Part shown: positions 8,140-17,285 of the stretch, in pieces
Numbering within the stretch: position 1 is the stretch's first letter
Layout: every line of letters starts with the position of its first letter
Assembly: GCF_016651435.1 (NCBI RefSeq)
Contig: NZ_JAEPRJ010000001.1
Location: 1,798,001-1,862,000 of the forward strand
DNA length: 64,000 bases
Reading direction: 5' to 3'
DNA from: Catonella massiliensis
GTDB lineage: Bacteria > Bacillota > Clostridia > Lachnospirales > Lachnospiraceae
Made by a program: the position numbers and the translations under genes
Notes under the pieces: generated by a model
Databases searched by the model: none
The model's input: only the letters and a program-made list of their open reading frames with translations
Told to the model about the DNA's origin: nothing

Positions 8140-10696
8140 GATTTTCCTCCTCTAAATATCCGCATATTTTAAGTAACATATCTGCTGTTCCCACATTGTA
8201 GCCTGCAGTTGCGTAAACTCCCCTTCCTTCCTTATCCACTACACAGATAAGAGGGTAGAGTCCCGGTTCAAGGTAGAGCTCTCTGGCAAGCTTTCCTGCC
8301 TCTGTATCAAAGCTTTCAAAAAGGATATCCCTGTTGCTAAGCTCTTCTGCAATCCTTTTTATATTGGCATCCTCAAGCTCATCTTCAGACTTAACCACGA
8401 GGTGTAGCTTAGTTTTAAGCTTATTAAACAACTCCTTCTTATCGTGAAGCTCATTTAAGATATGCTCTGTAGGCTCCGCCTTTGCAGAGAGCCAGATGAA
8501 GATACCGTTCTTATCTTTTGTGAGTTCACCAATCGAAGTCTTTTCTTTCTTTTCAGTTTCAAATTCTATGTTTCTAATAGGATAGTCAGAAAGCATATCG
8601 CTTATGCCTGCCTCGTAAAAGGCTACGGACAGCTTGGTACTCTCACCTTCTTTTACTTCTGCAAGCACTGATTTTGCAAATATATTGCCGTTTGGAAGCC
8701 TGTTGCTTGTTATAAGCCTATAGGTTCCCACATTCAACTTAAGTACACCTCCATCTTTCTTTATGTCTTCCATATCCAGATAAAGTGGCTTAAACTCTCC
8801 TTCAGAGTAGGCTAAGATACTGAAATTATCATAATAACTCCAGTTGACACCTGCCTCAAATTCAAGCTCGAGGCTCCCCTTAGGGCTTTCCTTTTTCTCT
8901 TCAATGGCAGCGAAGCCACCATTTATATATACTTCCATGGTCCTGTCATTAGGGTTTAACCTTGAAGGAAGACCAAGACTTCTAAGGAGCTGAATAAAAA
9001 TTATTCTTTTTGATTTTTTGCTTGCATAGCCCAGTGTAAATGCTCCAACTGCTGAGCTTACTAAACTTCCATACTCATACTCAGGCTTTTCTTTAAGAAG
9101 AGCATCCACCTTAGTAAACAATGCCCTAATCTCATCTAAGTTTGATACCTTCTCATCCTTAAACTTCTCAGACAAGAACTTCCTGTAAGGAACTATCTTT
9201 TCTAAATCCACTCTTGGAGAAAGTATGTATTGGTAAAAAATCTCTTCAGGATATTTTTCATATAGCTTTTCATCAGTATAGAGGCAGTGTTCAAACAGGG
9301 TATCAGCATCAGTGTCCTGATAGTACTTTTGAGGAAGGCTGTCAATCAGCCCCACCTTCCACTTGTCAGGGATTTCTCTCTTTTCTGATATGAACTTCTG
9401 CAATTCTCTCTGGTTTTCACAGGATTTAAGAAGGACAAAGCTAAGAATCTCCCCGTCCTTTCCCTTAAATCTCTTGATGGTCCTTTCAGCCGCTTCCCTG
9501 TCAAACAAGCTTGCTTCCTTATAAGCTCTTTTCTCAGCCTCTTCCTTTTTCCTTGCATCACTTGCTTCAGACTTTGCCTTATTTTCAGCCTTTCCACTGT
9601 TTACAAGGCTTGGTGCCCTCATAATAAATGAACCTTCCGTCTTCTTATAGCCATCAGGGCTTAGCACCAATGTTATCTGTATATCCTCTGCAGTATCCAC
9701 TAAGACTTCACCGTAGTTTCCATCTTCATAGGCTGATATTATAAGGCTGCCTCTGCCTGTCTTAAGTCTTGTTACACCTTCTTCATCGGTACAGGTAACA
9801 GCTATCTCCCCCGGCATACTGTAGTTAATTACCTTAAAATACACCTTGATGCCAGAAAATGGCTCTCCCGCCTCATTCATAACCTTTACAAAGATTTCTC
9901 TGGTTGGAGCATAGGTGCTAAGGGCATTTACAGCTACAGGTATACCTACAGCCTCATTCACATCCTTTTCAAGCTCAGGATTGTAGCATCTTGCATGAAC
10001 CATCATGGCTCTTTTAGAAGCATTTAAGAACCAGCCCTGATTTAACTCATCCTCAGGCTCACAGGCTCCGAGAAAGTACCATTTCCCGTCACACCATACC
10101 TCTACCCAGGCGTGGTTGTCGTCACAATGTGACCAAAGAGGCACATATACCTGTCTTGCAGGTATGCCCACGCTTCTAAATACTGAAACTCCAAAGGTGG
10201 ACTCCTCACCACATCTTCCGTAAGTATTGTTGTAGACTGTCAATGGATTGGCTGTTCTTCCGTCTGTGGACCTGTAGGTTACCTTTGATGAGCACCAGTA
10301 ATTTATGTCGATTACAGCCTCCTTCATAGTCTTGCCTTTGATAAGAGACTTCACCCTGTCATAGAAGATTTTTCTGTTCTCAACTATATCCTCATTATTT
10401 ATCCTTGCGCCAAGTACATATTCTGCAAACATTTCTTCATTTGCCGCTCCCTTAAACTCTCCCTCATTAAAGAGAAAGGCTCCATGTCTTGCAAAATCAA
10501 GGAAGGTCTCTATCTTGTAGTCACCTATATCACTTAGAGGCATAAATGCATACAGATAATATAAGGCTTCCATTACATCAGTATCTTCGGTTTCTTTTAA
10601 GCTATAAAGCTCGGATTTTAACACATTAAGACCTAATTCATTTATTCTTTGATTAAGCCTTTCTTCTATTCTCTTGTTAAACTCTTTTGAAAACAT
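8123..10696 (-). CDS. Large cytosolic transglutaminase-fold protein
   Basis: The 857-residue protein has no signal peptide. A transglutaminase-like core lies near residues 115-225: Cys162 in 'YGRCGEES', His195 in 'DDNHAWVEV', and an acidic 'GACEPEDE' where the third catalytic residue is normally Asp. A beta-sandwich domain follows (about 265-345), then a Lys/Glu/Ala-rich linker (about 365-400), a second helical part, and a thioredoxin-like C-terminal region ('GIFIWLSAKAEPTEHILNEL'). Bacterial proteins of this kind act as peptidases or amidases. Placement between cutC and the fucosidase suggests processing of imported glycopeptides or glycosylamines, which is inferred. Confidence 0.75.
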   Translation of the reverse strand: MFSKEFNKRIEERLNQRINELGLNVLKSELYSLKETEDTDVMEALYYLYAFMPLSDIGDYKIETFLDFARHGAFLFNEGEFKGAANEEMFAEYVLGARINNEDIVENRKIFYDRVKSLIKGKTMKEAVIDINYWCSSKVTYRSTDGRTANPLTVYNNTYGRCGEESTFGVSVFRSVGIPARQVYVPLWSHCDDNHAWVEVWCDGKWYFLGACEPEDELNQGWFLNASKRAMMVHARCYNPELEKDVNEAVGIPVAVNALSTYAPTREIFVKVMNEAGEPFSGIKVYFKVINYSMPGEIAVTCTDEEGVTRLKTGRGSLIISAYEDGNYGEVLVDTAEDIQITLVLSPDGYKKTEGSFIMRAPSLVNSGKAENKAKSEASDARKKEEAEKRAYKEASLFDREAAERTIKRFKGKDGEILSFVLLKSCENQRELQKFISEKREIPDKWKVGLIDSLPQKYYQDTDADTLFEHCLYTDEKLYEKYPEEIFYQYILSPRVDLEKIVPYRKFLSEKFKDEKVSNLDEIRALFTKVDALLKEKPEYEYGSLVSSAVGAFTLGYASKKSKRIIFIQLLRSLGLPSRLNPNDRTMEVYINGGFAAIEEKKESPKGSLELEFEAGVNWSYYDNFSILAYSEGEFKPLYLDMEDIKKDGGVLKLNVGTYRLITSNRLPNGNIFAKSVLAEVKEGESTKLSVAFYEAGISDMLSDYPIRNIEFETEKKEKTSIGELTKDKNGIFIWLSAKAEPTEHILNELHDKKELFNKLKTKLHLVVKSEDELEDANIKRIAEELSNRDILFESFDTEAGKLARELYLEPGLYPLICVVDKEGRGVYATAGYNVGTADMLLKICGYLEEENHESGH

Positions 10697-10718
10697 ACTT
10701 CCTCCTGTTTCAAAATTC

Positions 10719-11465
10719 CTATAATTCCTTTAACACCTTTACAGCCTTTGCTATCTCGTCAGCTGAAGTCTCCCATATATCATATTCACTAAGAGAGGGA
10801 AGTCCCATACTTACCTCTTCTCTTCTGTAAGTCATCCTGCTATCTATTACCCTCTTTCCTGACATATGATAATTGGTTCCTCTCGTCATCTCATATACCT
10901 TTTTAATAACATCAGCACTGACGCCTGCTCCTATAAGTATGTTGATTTCTTTACCCGCCCTCTCTATCAGCTCCTTTATGAGCGGGCTTCCATCTACGCA
11001 GTTTCCTTTCTGTCCTGAAGTAAGGATGGTGTCAATCCCAAGCTCTTTAGCTTTACTTAGTGCCGCAAATGGCTCCTTACACATGTCAAAGGCTCTATGA
11101 AGCACGACCTTAGCCTTCTCTGCTGCCTCTATGAACTTCTTAAGAGCTCTTTCGTCCAAGTCTCCCTCAGGTGTCAAAGCTCCAACCACAACCCCATCAG
11201 CTCCTTCATCCGCAAAGGCTTTTATGGAATCGCACATTTCTTCTATCTCGTCATCATTATAACAGAAATCTCCGAATCTGTTTCTTATAAGTACATGAAT
11301 TGGCAGGTTAGTATGCTTCCTAACCTGCCTGAATAATGTTAAGCTTGGAGTAGTTCCGCCTATTACAAGATTGGCACAAAGCTCGAACCTGTTTGCACCG
11401 CCCTTTTCACCGTTTATTGCTGATGCGAGCCTGTCTACGCAACATTCCAATATATAATTTTCCAT
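10719..11465 (-). CDS. cutC: CutC-family TIM-barrel protein
   Basis: The 248-residue protein matches CutC: 'ECCVDRLASAINGEKGGANR' at the start, 'GGTTPSLTLFRQVR', 'VLIRNRFGDFCY', and 'VVLHRAFDMC' in the barrel core. The family was named for copper tolerance in E. coli, but that role is disputed and its enzymatic activity is unknown. Here it sits in a sugar operon, three bases after an LplC-type permease and before glycan-processing genes, which argues for a carbohydrate-related role. No copper gene is nearby. Confidence 0.9.
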   Translation of the reverse strand: MENYILECCVDRLASAINGEKGGANRFELCANLVIGGTTPSLTLFRQVRKHTNLPIHVLIRNRFGDFCYNDDEIEEMCDSIKAFADEGADGVVVGALTPEGDLDERALKKFIEAAEKAKVVLHRAFDMCKEPFAALSKAKELGIDTILTSGQKGNCVDGSPLIKELIERAGKEINILIGAGVSADVIKKVYEMTRGTNYHMSGKRVIDSRMTYRREEVSMGLPSLSEYDIWETSADEIAKAVKVLKEL

Positions 11466-11467
11466 AC

Positions 11468-12367
11468 TTATCCTTTCACTGCTCCAACCATTACACCCTT
11501 AACAAGATGCTTCTGAATCAAAGGGTAAAGAAGCATAACAGGGAGAGATGCTACTACTATTGTAGAATACTTAAGAAGCTCTGACATTCCCTGAAGCTTT
11601 GCTACAGCCGAAGCATTACCCACCTTAGTCAAATCCACCTTGTTCTGAATGAGGATTTCCTTCATAACTATGGTTAGAGGCTGAAGACCTTCTTTGTAGA
11701 GATAAAGCATTGCGTTAAAATAATCATTCCATTTTGCAACTCCGTAGTAGAGTACAAGAACTGCAATTATAGGCTTGCTAAGAGGTACGATTACCTTCAT
11801 CATATACTTAAAAGGTGTACATCCATCCATCTGAGATGCCTCGTACAGCTCGTCAGGAATGGAATTTACTATGTAGGTCCTGCAGATTATCATATTGTAG
11901 GTAGACATAGCTGTAGGTATTATCATAGCCCACCTTGTATCCATAATGTGGAGGCTCTTTACAAGGATGTAAGATGGCACTATACCACCGCTAAAGTACA
12001 TTGTAAAGATGAAGAACATAGCCACCGCTCCTCTTGCCCTAAACTCCTTTCTGGAGAGTGGGTAGGCACAGAGTATTGTCATTATTATATTAATAGCAGT
12101 TCCCGCAACCAGATAAAATATAGAGTTGGCAAAACCCGAAAGTATCTTTGCATTCTGAAATACCGCCTCATATCCTCTTAAGGTAGGCTCTACAGGAAGC
12201 AAGAGAACTCTTCCGCTAATAACTGCCTGAGGGCTGGAAAATGAGGCTGAAATCACATAGATAATCGGATAAAGCACTATCAAAAATATCGCTGTAAGCA
12301 CTACATAGTTGGCAACTGTAAATGTCTTGTCACCTATGCTCATGTATCTGAATTTTGTATTTTCCAT
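11468..12367 (-). CDS. Carbohydrate ABC permease, LplC/YtcP type
   Basis: The 299-residue MalG-type permease has six membrane segments. The cytoplasmic EAA loop is 'ELYEASQMDGCTPFKYMMKVIVPLSKP' (split near residues 178-204), and the protein ends 'KHLVKGVMVGAVKG', the typical end of the LplC group. It pairs with the LplB-type permease upstream, 12 bases away. These systems usually borrow a shared MsmK-like ATPase, consistent with no ATPase gene in this operon. Confidence 0.92.
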   Translation of the reverse strand: MENTKFRYMSIGDKTFTVANYVVLTAIFLIVLYPIIYVISASFSSPQAVISGRVLLLPVEPTLRGYEAVFQNAKILSGFANSIFYLVAGTAINIIMTILCAYPLSRKEFRARGAVAMFFIFTMYFSGGIVPSYILVKSLHIMDTRWAMIIPTAMSTYNMIICRTYIVNSIPDELYEASQMDGCTPFKYMMKVIVPLSKPIIAVLVLYYGVAKWNDYFNAMLYLYKEGLQPLTIVMKEILIQNKVDLTKVGNASAVAKLQGMSELLKYSTIVVASLPVMLLYPLIQKHLVKGVMVGAVKG

Positions 12368-12379
12368 TATATCACCTCT

Positions 12380-13306
12380 TTACCATAAACTATTCTCTGT
12401 AATCTTCTTGCATACCCTATTGACTATTACAAGAAGTACAAATGACACAACTGACTGGAAGAGTCCGGCAGCTGTAGAAAATCCGATATTGGAGTTAACT
12501 ACACCCACCTTGTACACAAAGGTTGATATAACCTCAGATACTGAAGCATTTAGAGAGTTTTGCATAAGGAAGACCTTGTCAAGACCTATACTCACTATGC
12601 TTGCACAGTTAAATATCAGCATGATTATAATAGTTGGCAGGATTGCAGGAATATCTACGTGCAGTATTCTCTTAACTCTGTTCGCCCCGTCAACTATAGC
12701 CGCTTCCTGTAGTTCTTTACTTACTCCCGAAAGTGCTGCAAGGTAAATGATAGAAGCATAGCCCGCAGACTGCCATACACCACTCCATACATAGAGATGC
12801 CTAAATATCTTAGGGTCGCCGAAGAAATTAATCGGAGAAAAACCTAACTTCTGTATGAAGACATTGATAATACCGCTTCTAAGGTCCATCATCTGCATCA
12901 TCATACCTACAAGTACAACTATGGATATGAAGTATGGTGCATAAGTAACCATCTGCACAGCCTTCTTATATCTCTTAGCTCTCATTTCATTGATTCCTAT
13001 CGCAAGCAGGATAGGTACAGGGAATGAAGCTAAAAATGAATATATACCGAGAATCAAGGTGTTCTTGATAACCAAAACACTACTTGTTGAAGTCAGGAAT
13101 TGTTTAAAATATCTGAGTCCCACCCATTCGCTTCCAAATATACCCTTCCTGATAGAAAAGTCCTGAAAGGCAAGGACTATACCCGCCATAGGGATATAGG
13201 CAAATATTATCGCGTAAATGATTGGAACGGCTATAATAACCCAAAACTGCCAGTTTGCAGACTTAATCTTGTTACTTTTACTAATCGTAGCACTGTTTTT
13301 TGCCAT
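12380..13306 (-). CDS. Carbohydrate ABC permease, LplB/YteP type
   Basis: The 308-residue protein is a MalF-type inner-membrane permease with six predicted helices. The start 'WQFWVIIAVPIIYAIIFAYI' and the segment 'GIVLAFQDFSIRKGIFGSEW' are characteristic of the LplB family. The EAA loop 'ELQEAAIVDGANRVKRILHV' contacts the ATPase. It is followed by the LplC-type partner and preceded by the solute-binding lipoprotein, forming an importer for oligosaccharides probably derived from fucosylated glycans. Confidence 0.92.
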   Translation of the reverse strand: MAKNSATISKSNKIKSANWQFWVIIAVPIIYAIIFAYIPMAGIVLAFQDFSIRKGIFGSEWVGLRYFKQFLTSTSSVLVIKNTLILGIYSFLASFPVPILLAIGINEMRAKRYKKAVQMVTYAPYFISIVVLVGMMMQMMDLRSGIINVFIQKLGFSPINFFGDPKIFRHLYVWSGVWQSAGYASIIYLAALSGVSKELQEAAIVDGANRVKRILHVDIPAILPTIIIMLIFNCASIVSIGLDKVFLMQNSLNASVSEVISTFVYKVGVVNSNIGFSTAAGLFQSVVSFVLLVIVNRVCKKITENSLW

Positions 13307-13433
13307 AGCTGCATAATTCCTTTCTTACCTCTTAATCACTTCCTGTCCTCACATAAGTCACTTAAATGTCTGGAAGCTGTCCAAAGTGTGGACAGCTTCC
13401 TTAACTTTATCTGCCTAATTTCAGGCAAAAACA

Positions 13434-15152
13434 CTATTTAGTCTGTCTGTCATACGCTGTCTGATATGTCTTTAGGATTTCTTCAATTCCTGCCTTATTA
13501 ACAGCGTCCTTGTAGCTATCCCACTCAGCGTCTATATCCTTGGTTCCTGTTATAAATGCAACAGAGTTTTCTTCAATAATCTTCTCAAGCTCAACTGCCA
13601 TTGTAGATACCGCTGTACTCTCCTCATCTGTGAGCTTAAGCTCTGAGAGGTTAAGGAGCTTTGTATTGTTGGCGTATGGCTCGTAAAGGTTCTTTGATGT
13701 ATCAAACAAGAGCTTCTCAAGTCCAGCAGGTGAATAAGGGTCTACATTTGGATCAACTGCCTGTCCAAGACGGTATGAAGCAGGAGCAACTCTAAGTCCT
13801 ACATCCTGCCAGTCGTGGTTCTGAGGGTCTGAGGAGTAGAGGTTAAGTACTTCATAAAGCGCTGGCTCGCCATTTAAGCCAACCTTTCCCTTAGGGTTAA
13901 GCACCCAGTCTTTTCCTTCTTCAGCTCCATACTGAGAACAAAGGTCACCTGTCGGACTATTATAGAAGAAGTCTACCCAGCGCAGAGCTGCTTCTACATT
14001 CTTACACTTATCTGTTATACAGAAACCACCTGAGCCAAAGCCTGAGTTACGGATGGTCCAAGCTATCTGGGTTCCATCAGGTCCTTTTAGAGGTGCTACA
14101 GGTACGTAGTTTCTATAAAGCTCGTTGTTGCTTTCAGGGTCTATAACGTCTGAGTTAACACCTGCTGTAAAGAAAAGGATAGGTGCATCTGCCTGATTGG
14201 CAAGAGTTCTAAGCTGTTCACTTGTCTGAGTGAAGTTACCGTCATAGATAGCTCCCATCTTATACAGCTCGTTCATATACTTAAGACCTGCTTTATAAGC
14301 ATCTGTAATAGCTACAGTTTCAACCTTTTTTGTTTCATCGTTAAGGACTACATAGTCTCTTGCACTAAGGGTTGCGGACTTACTTGGTACAAAGGTAAAT
14401 GAACCCATAAGCCAGTCCTGCATACGGGTATGCCAGCCCTGAGCTGCACCTGCAACTGCAATTCCACCCTTCTTATACTCTAAGAACTTCTTACATACAT
14501 TCTTAAACTCTTCTGTAGTAGTAGGTATCTCAACTCCCATTTCCTTAAGATATTTCTGATTTACCCACATTCTTCTTGCGTACTGGCAGTGGTAGCAGTC
14601 ATTTACTCCACCTAAGGAATATATCTTGCCGTCTGCTTCCTTTGTCTTGTTTATATCATAGTTAGCAACTATCTTAAGGTAGTTAGGTACATTCTTTTCA
14701 GTAAGATAGTCATCAAGAGGGATAATAACTCCTTCCTTAACGCCGTACTTAGCAAGGTTAGGTGCGCCTCCAAGTATTACGTCAGGATAGTCGCCTGACT
14801 GTAAGAGGAGATTAAGCTTTTCCTCATACTCATCTCTTCCTGCTGTCACAAAGTTAATATGGATGCCTGTCTTTTCCTCCAAGAACTTTGTAAAGTCATT
14901 GGTAGCAAAATCCTGTACATTAGGCATGCTCATTGTAAATACGGAGAGTTCAAGCTTACCCTCTTTCACTACAGGATAAGTGCCACCATCGTTAAGTACT
15001 ACTCCTGATGCACTTCCGGCTGTGCTTCCCGAAGCCTTTCCTGCGCTTCCTGATTTGCCTGAGTCACCCTGTGTTCCGCAGCCTGCAAGCGCTCCTACCG
15101 CAAGCACTGTGGAAAGCCCCAGAGCCAAAAACTTCTTAAGCCCCTTTTTCAT
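13434..15152 (-). CDS. Sugar-binding lipoprotein of LplA type
   Basis: The predicted 572-residue protein has a lipoprotein signal peptide with lipobox 'LAGC' (Cys24), a Gly/Ser linker, and a large family-1 solute-binding fold typical of LplA-type proteins (500-560 residues). I start it at the ATG at 15152, because AAGGAGG lies just ahead of it and would be inside the coding region of a longer frame from 15182. It is the first gene of the glycan operon, and its size suits oligosaccharide ligands. Confidence 0.9.
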   Translation of the reverse strand: MKKGLKKFLALGLSTVLAVGALAGCGTQGDSGKSGSAGKASGSTAGSASGVVLNDGGTYPVVKEGKLELSVFTMSMPNVQDFATNDFTKFLEEKTGIHINFVTAGRDEYEEKLNLLLQSGDYPDVILGGAPNLAKYGVKEGVIIPLDDYLTEKNVPNYLKIVANYDINKTKEADGKIYSLGGVNDCYHCQYARRMWVNQKYLKEMGVEIPTTTEEFKNVCKKFLEYKKGGIAVAGAAQGWHTRMQDWLMGSFTFVPSKSATLSARDYVVLNDETKKVETVAITDAYKAGLKYMNELYKMGAIYDGNFTQTSEQLRTLANQADAPILFFTAGVNSDVIDPESNNELYRNYVPVAPLKGPDGTQIAWTIRNSGFGSGGFCITDKCKNVEAALRWVDFFYNSPTGDLCSQYGAEEGKDWVLNPKGKVGLNGEPALYEVLNLYSSDPQNHDWQDVGLRVAPASYRLGQAVDPNVDPYSPAGLEKLLFDTSKNLYEPYANNTKLLNLSELKLTDEESTAVSTMAVELEKIIEENSVAFITGTKDIDAEWDSYKDAVNKAGIEEILKTYQTAYDRQTK

Positions 15153-15224
15153 TCTTCTTCCTCCTTGAGTGTGTTTTATCATATTACCCTGCTATTTATC
15201 AGAGATGAATATGTTGTTACATTG

Positions 15225-15252
15225 ATTATACTTATAATAATTTAAAAATCAA
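15225..15252 (-). promoter_or_regulatory. Promoter of the glycan-uptake operon
   Basis: On the minus strand TTGATT (15247-15252) is followed by a 16-bp spacer and a perfect TATAAT (15225-15230), about 75 bases before the binding-protein start. No clear operator palindrome is seen next to it. Confidence 0.5.
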
Positions 15253-15390
15253 CATCTTGACAAGGTGTTTTAGGGTATTTTTTAGTCATAAACACAAAAT
15301 TGGCCATATGTTCAAATCTGTTTATTTGTGAAATTAGTAACGAATATATTTGTCCTCTATCCGACATTTGTCTAAGAGTGGTTCTAAACG

Positions 15391-15430
15391 ACAAAAATCC
15401 TTCTGCAAGTTACCCTGCAAAAGGATTTGT
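15391..15430 (-). terminator. Terminator after the coiled-coil membrane protein gene
   Basis: On the minus strand the arms ACAAATCCTTTTGCA and TGCAGAAGGATTTTTGT form a strong hairpin, 13 bases past the stop at 15444. It ends in a short T run. Confidence 0.75.
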
Positions 15431-15443
15431 CATCTGGTTTATT

Positions 15444-16568
15444 CTATTTTGCCATCTTCTCTCTGTATTTCTTTCTGTAGTCTATGTAGAAATCCTTATA
15501 AGCCTTGGTGATGAAGTTATACTCCCTCATCTGCTCGAGTATTCTGTTGAAGTCATCAAACCTTATATCGGCTCTCGCAAGGCTGCTTAAAAGCCCTGTG
15601 ATGATATTCTTGTACTCATTGGAAGTAATGGCTCCGTCCCGCCAGAGAATATTTGCTTTGTATGCGTTCTTAAAGTCTTCTCCGTGGCGCATATCCTCAG
15701 TCACATCATCCTTTATCTCAAAGTCTGCTCCCGTGATGTCAAACACATTCTTAGCTGAGGTATTGGTAAAATACATGTCCTTCCCAAGCCTGTAGAGGTT
15801 CTTATAAAATGCAGTTCCTGTATCCGTTCTTTTCTGATAATAATCAGGTAAAAAAGGTGCAAAGGCAATGGCTACAACGCTCACTCCCTTAAACTTCTTG
15901 TATTCAGCATCAGGATTGGCCTTTACCCCGACTTCATAATGAAGCTTAAGGTTGTATTCAAGCGGGTAGTCAAGCTTAAGAGGCTCTCCGTCTCCAAGAA
16001 TGAGGAAGTAATACTTCTTTTTGTCCGCCCAGATATAAGCAGGAGCTTCCTTAAGCCCCAAAGATTCACAGGAGTCAATGATTATCTCTCTGTGGTCTTT
16101 TTTTGCCTTATACTTTTTTAAGACATATTTTATCTCTTCGCTGCTTATCCTATACCCGACATTCTCACCGGCGCCCTCCTCTGCCTTACCAAGTGCCTTT
16201 TCTACCTCGCTCTGAGGCTCATTTTTAAGGCGTTTTTCTTCTTCCTTCCTTGCCTTTTCCTCAGCCTTTTCTTTTTCCTTTTCGAGCTTCTTTGTCTTTT
16301 TTTCCTGCAAATACCTTTCCTTACTGCCCTGTTCTTTCAGGTCATTTGCGGTAAGGGTCATTGACTGCCACCATATCAAATCCACCACTCCGACAAGCAT
16401 CGCAGAAAGCCCAAACCATATCCCTGCACCAAAGACAGCCATTATTCCTGTTACAAGGGTAGCTATGGTAAATAATACTATTCCGTACAAATACTTCTTG
16501 GTAGTAAAATCGCCATAAAGCATGGCATCAATTATTCTTGAAAATTTTTCCTTAGCGCTTAGCTTCAT
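15444..16568 (-). CDS. Membrane protein with charged coiled coil, unknown function
   Basis: The 374-residue protein has two adjacent membrane segments (about residues 25-70), then a strongly charged coiled-coil region rich in Lys and Glu (about 80-125, e.g. 'KTKKLEKEKEKAEEKARKEE'), then a soluble C-terminal domain of about 230 residues with mixed strands and helices. I do not recognise the domain. It lies 12 bases after a small one-helix membrane protein, and the two probably form an operon. It is transcribed divergently from the Asp23-fakA pair. Confidence 0.7.
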   Translation of the reverse strand: MKLSAKEKFSRIIDAMLYGDFTTKKYLYGIVLFTIATLVTGIMAVFGAGIWFGLSAMLVGVVDLIWWQSMTLTANDLKEQGSKERYLQEKKTKKLEKEKEKAEEKARKEEEKRLKNEPQSEVEKALGKAEEGAGENVGYRISSEEIKYVLKKYKAKKDHREIIIDSCESLGLKEAPAYIWADKKKYYFLILGDGEPLKLDYPLEYNLKLHYEVGVKANPDAEYKKFKGVSVVAIAFAPFLPDYYQKRTDTGTAFYKNLYRLGKDMYFTNTSAKNVFDITGADFEIKDDVTEDMRHGEDFKNAYKANILWRDGAITSNEYKNIITGLLSSLARADIRFDDFNRILEQMREYNFITKAYKDFYIDYRKKYREKMAK

Positions 16569-16580
16569 TAAACATCTCCA

Positions 16581-16751
16581 TTAAAAAGTTATTCCTTTTT
16601 TGTCCTTAAGAAGCTTTGCCCCTCCGGCTATGATAAAAGCTCCACATACGGCAGAAACCACAACCATAACTATACCAAGTGAAATATTCACTATTCCTAT
16701 AAAATTCATGCTTCTATAAGCCTTCTCATCACTGTTTTCAAATTCTGACAT
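16581..16751 (-). CDS. Small membrane protein, unknown function
   Basis: The predicted 56-residue protein begins MSEFENSDEKAYRSM, has one long hydrophobic stretch ('FIGIVNISLGIVMVVVSAVC' onward) and ends with a lysine-rich tail. I used the ATG at 16751 because AAAAGGAG precedes it, in preference to an in-frame start 45 bases upstream. It sits just ahead of the larger coiled-coil membrane protein and may be its partner. Confidence 0.6.
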   Translation of the reverse strand: MSEFENSDEKAYRSMNFIGIVNISLGIVMVVVSAVCGAFIIAGGAKLLKDKKGITF

Positions 16752-16916
16752 TTTTCTTCTCCTTTTCAGTATTAGACTATGTTCTAATACTACCATATTT
16801 ATCAGAAAAAATAAAGTCAGATATCAAACTTGAATTTTTATCTCATAATGGGTATAATTCTTGTAGTATGCACAAAACATCAAAATCAATGTGTTATCAC
16901 ATGGAAAAGAGGTTTT

Positions 16917-17273
16917 ATGAAAGGATATGTAAATACAAATATTGGAGAGGTTTCGATAAACGAAGACGTTATCGCAAGCTATGCGGGTTCAGCTGCCATC
17001 GAGTGTTTCGGTATAGTTGGTATGGCCTCCCTCAGTATGATTAGCGGTCTTGCTACCCTGCTTAAGAAAGATAACCTTAGCAAGGGTGTTGAAATCACCA
17101 TTGAAAATAACGAAATTACTGCTGAGCTTCATATAATTGTAGCCTACGGCGTAAGTATTTCTGCTGTTGCTGACAACCTTATTGAAAATGTTAAATACAA
17201 GGTTGAAGAATTTACCGGAATGAAAGTTAAGAACATCTTCGTATATGTTGAAGGTGTAAGAGTCGTAGACTAA
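16917..17273 (+). CDS. Asp23/Gls24-family protein (YloU-like)
   Basis: The predicted 118-residue protein has the Asp23 pattern: 'VSINEDVIASYAGSAAIECFGIVGM' (split), a central strand region 'ELHIIVAYGVSISAVADNL' and the end 'VKNIFVYVEGVRV'. In Bacillota this gene (yloU) usually lies directly before yloV/fakA, as here, with a 12-base gap. The start at 16917 follows AAAAGAGG; a longer frame from 16830 lacks a ribosome site. Members associate with membrane or envelope homeostasis; the exact role is unknown. Confidence 0.88.
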   Translation: MKGYVNTNIGEVSINEDVIASYAGSAAIECFGIVGMASLSMISGLATLLKKDNLSKGVEITIENNEITAELHIIVAYGVSISAVADNLIENVKYKVEEFTGMKVKNIFVYVEGVRVVD

Positions 17274-17285
17274 GGAGGATGACAA

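Noticed and set aside
10719..11465. Copper-resistance function for the cutC gene
   Set aside because: No copper transporter, chaperone or regulator nearby; the setting is a sugar operon.
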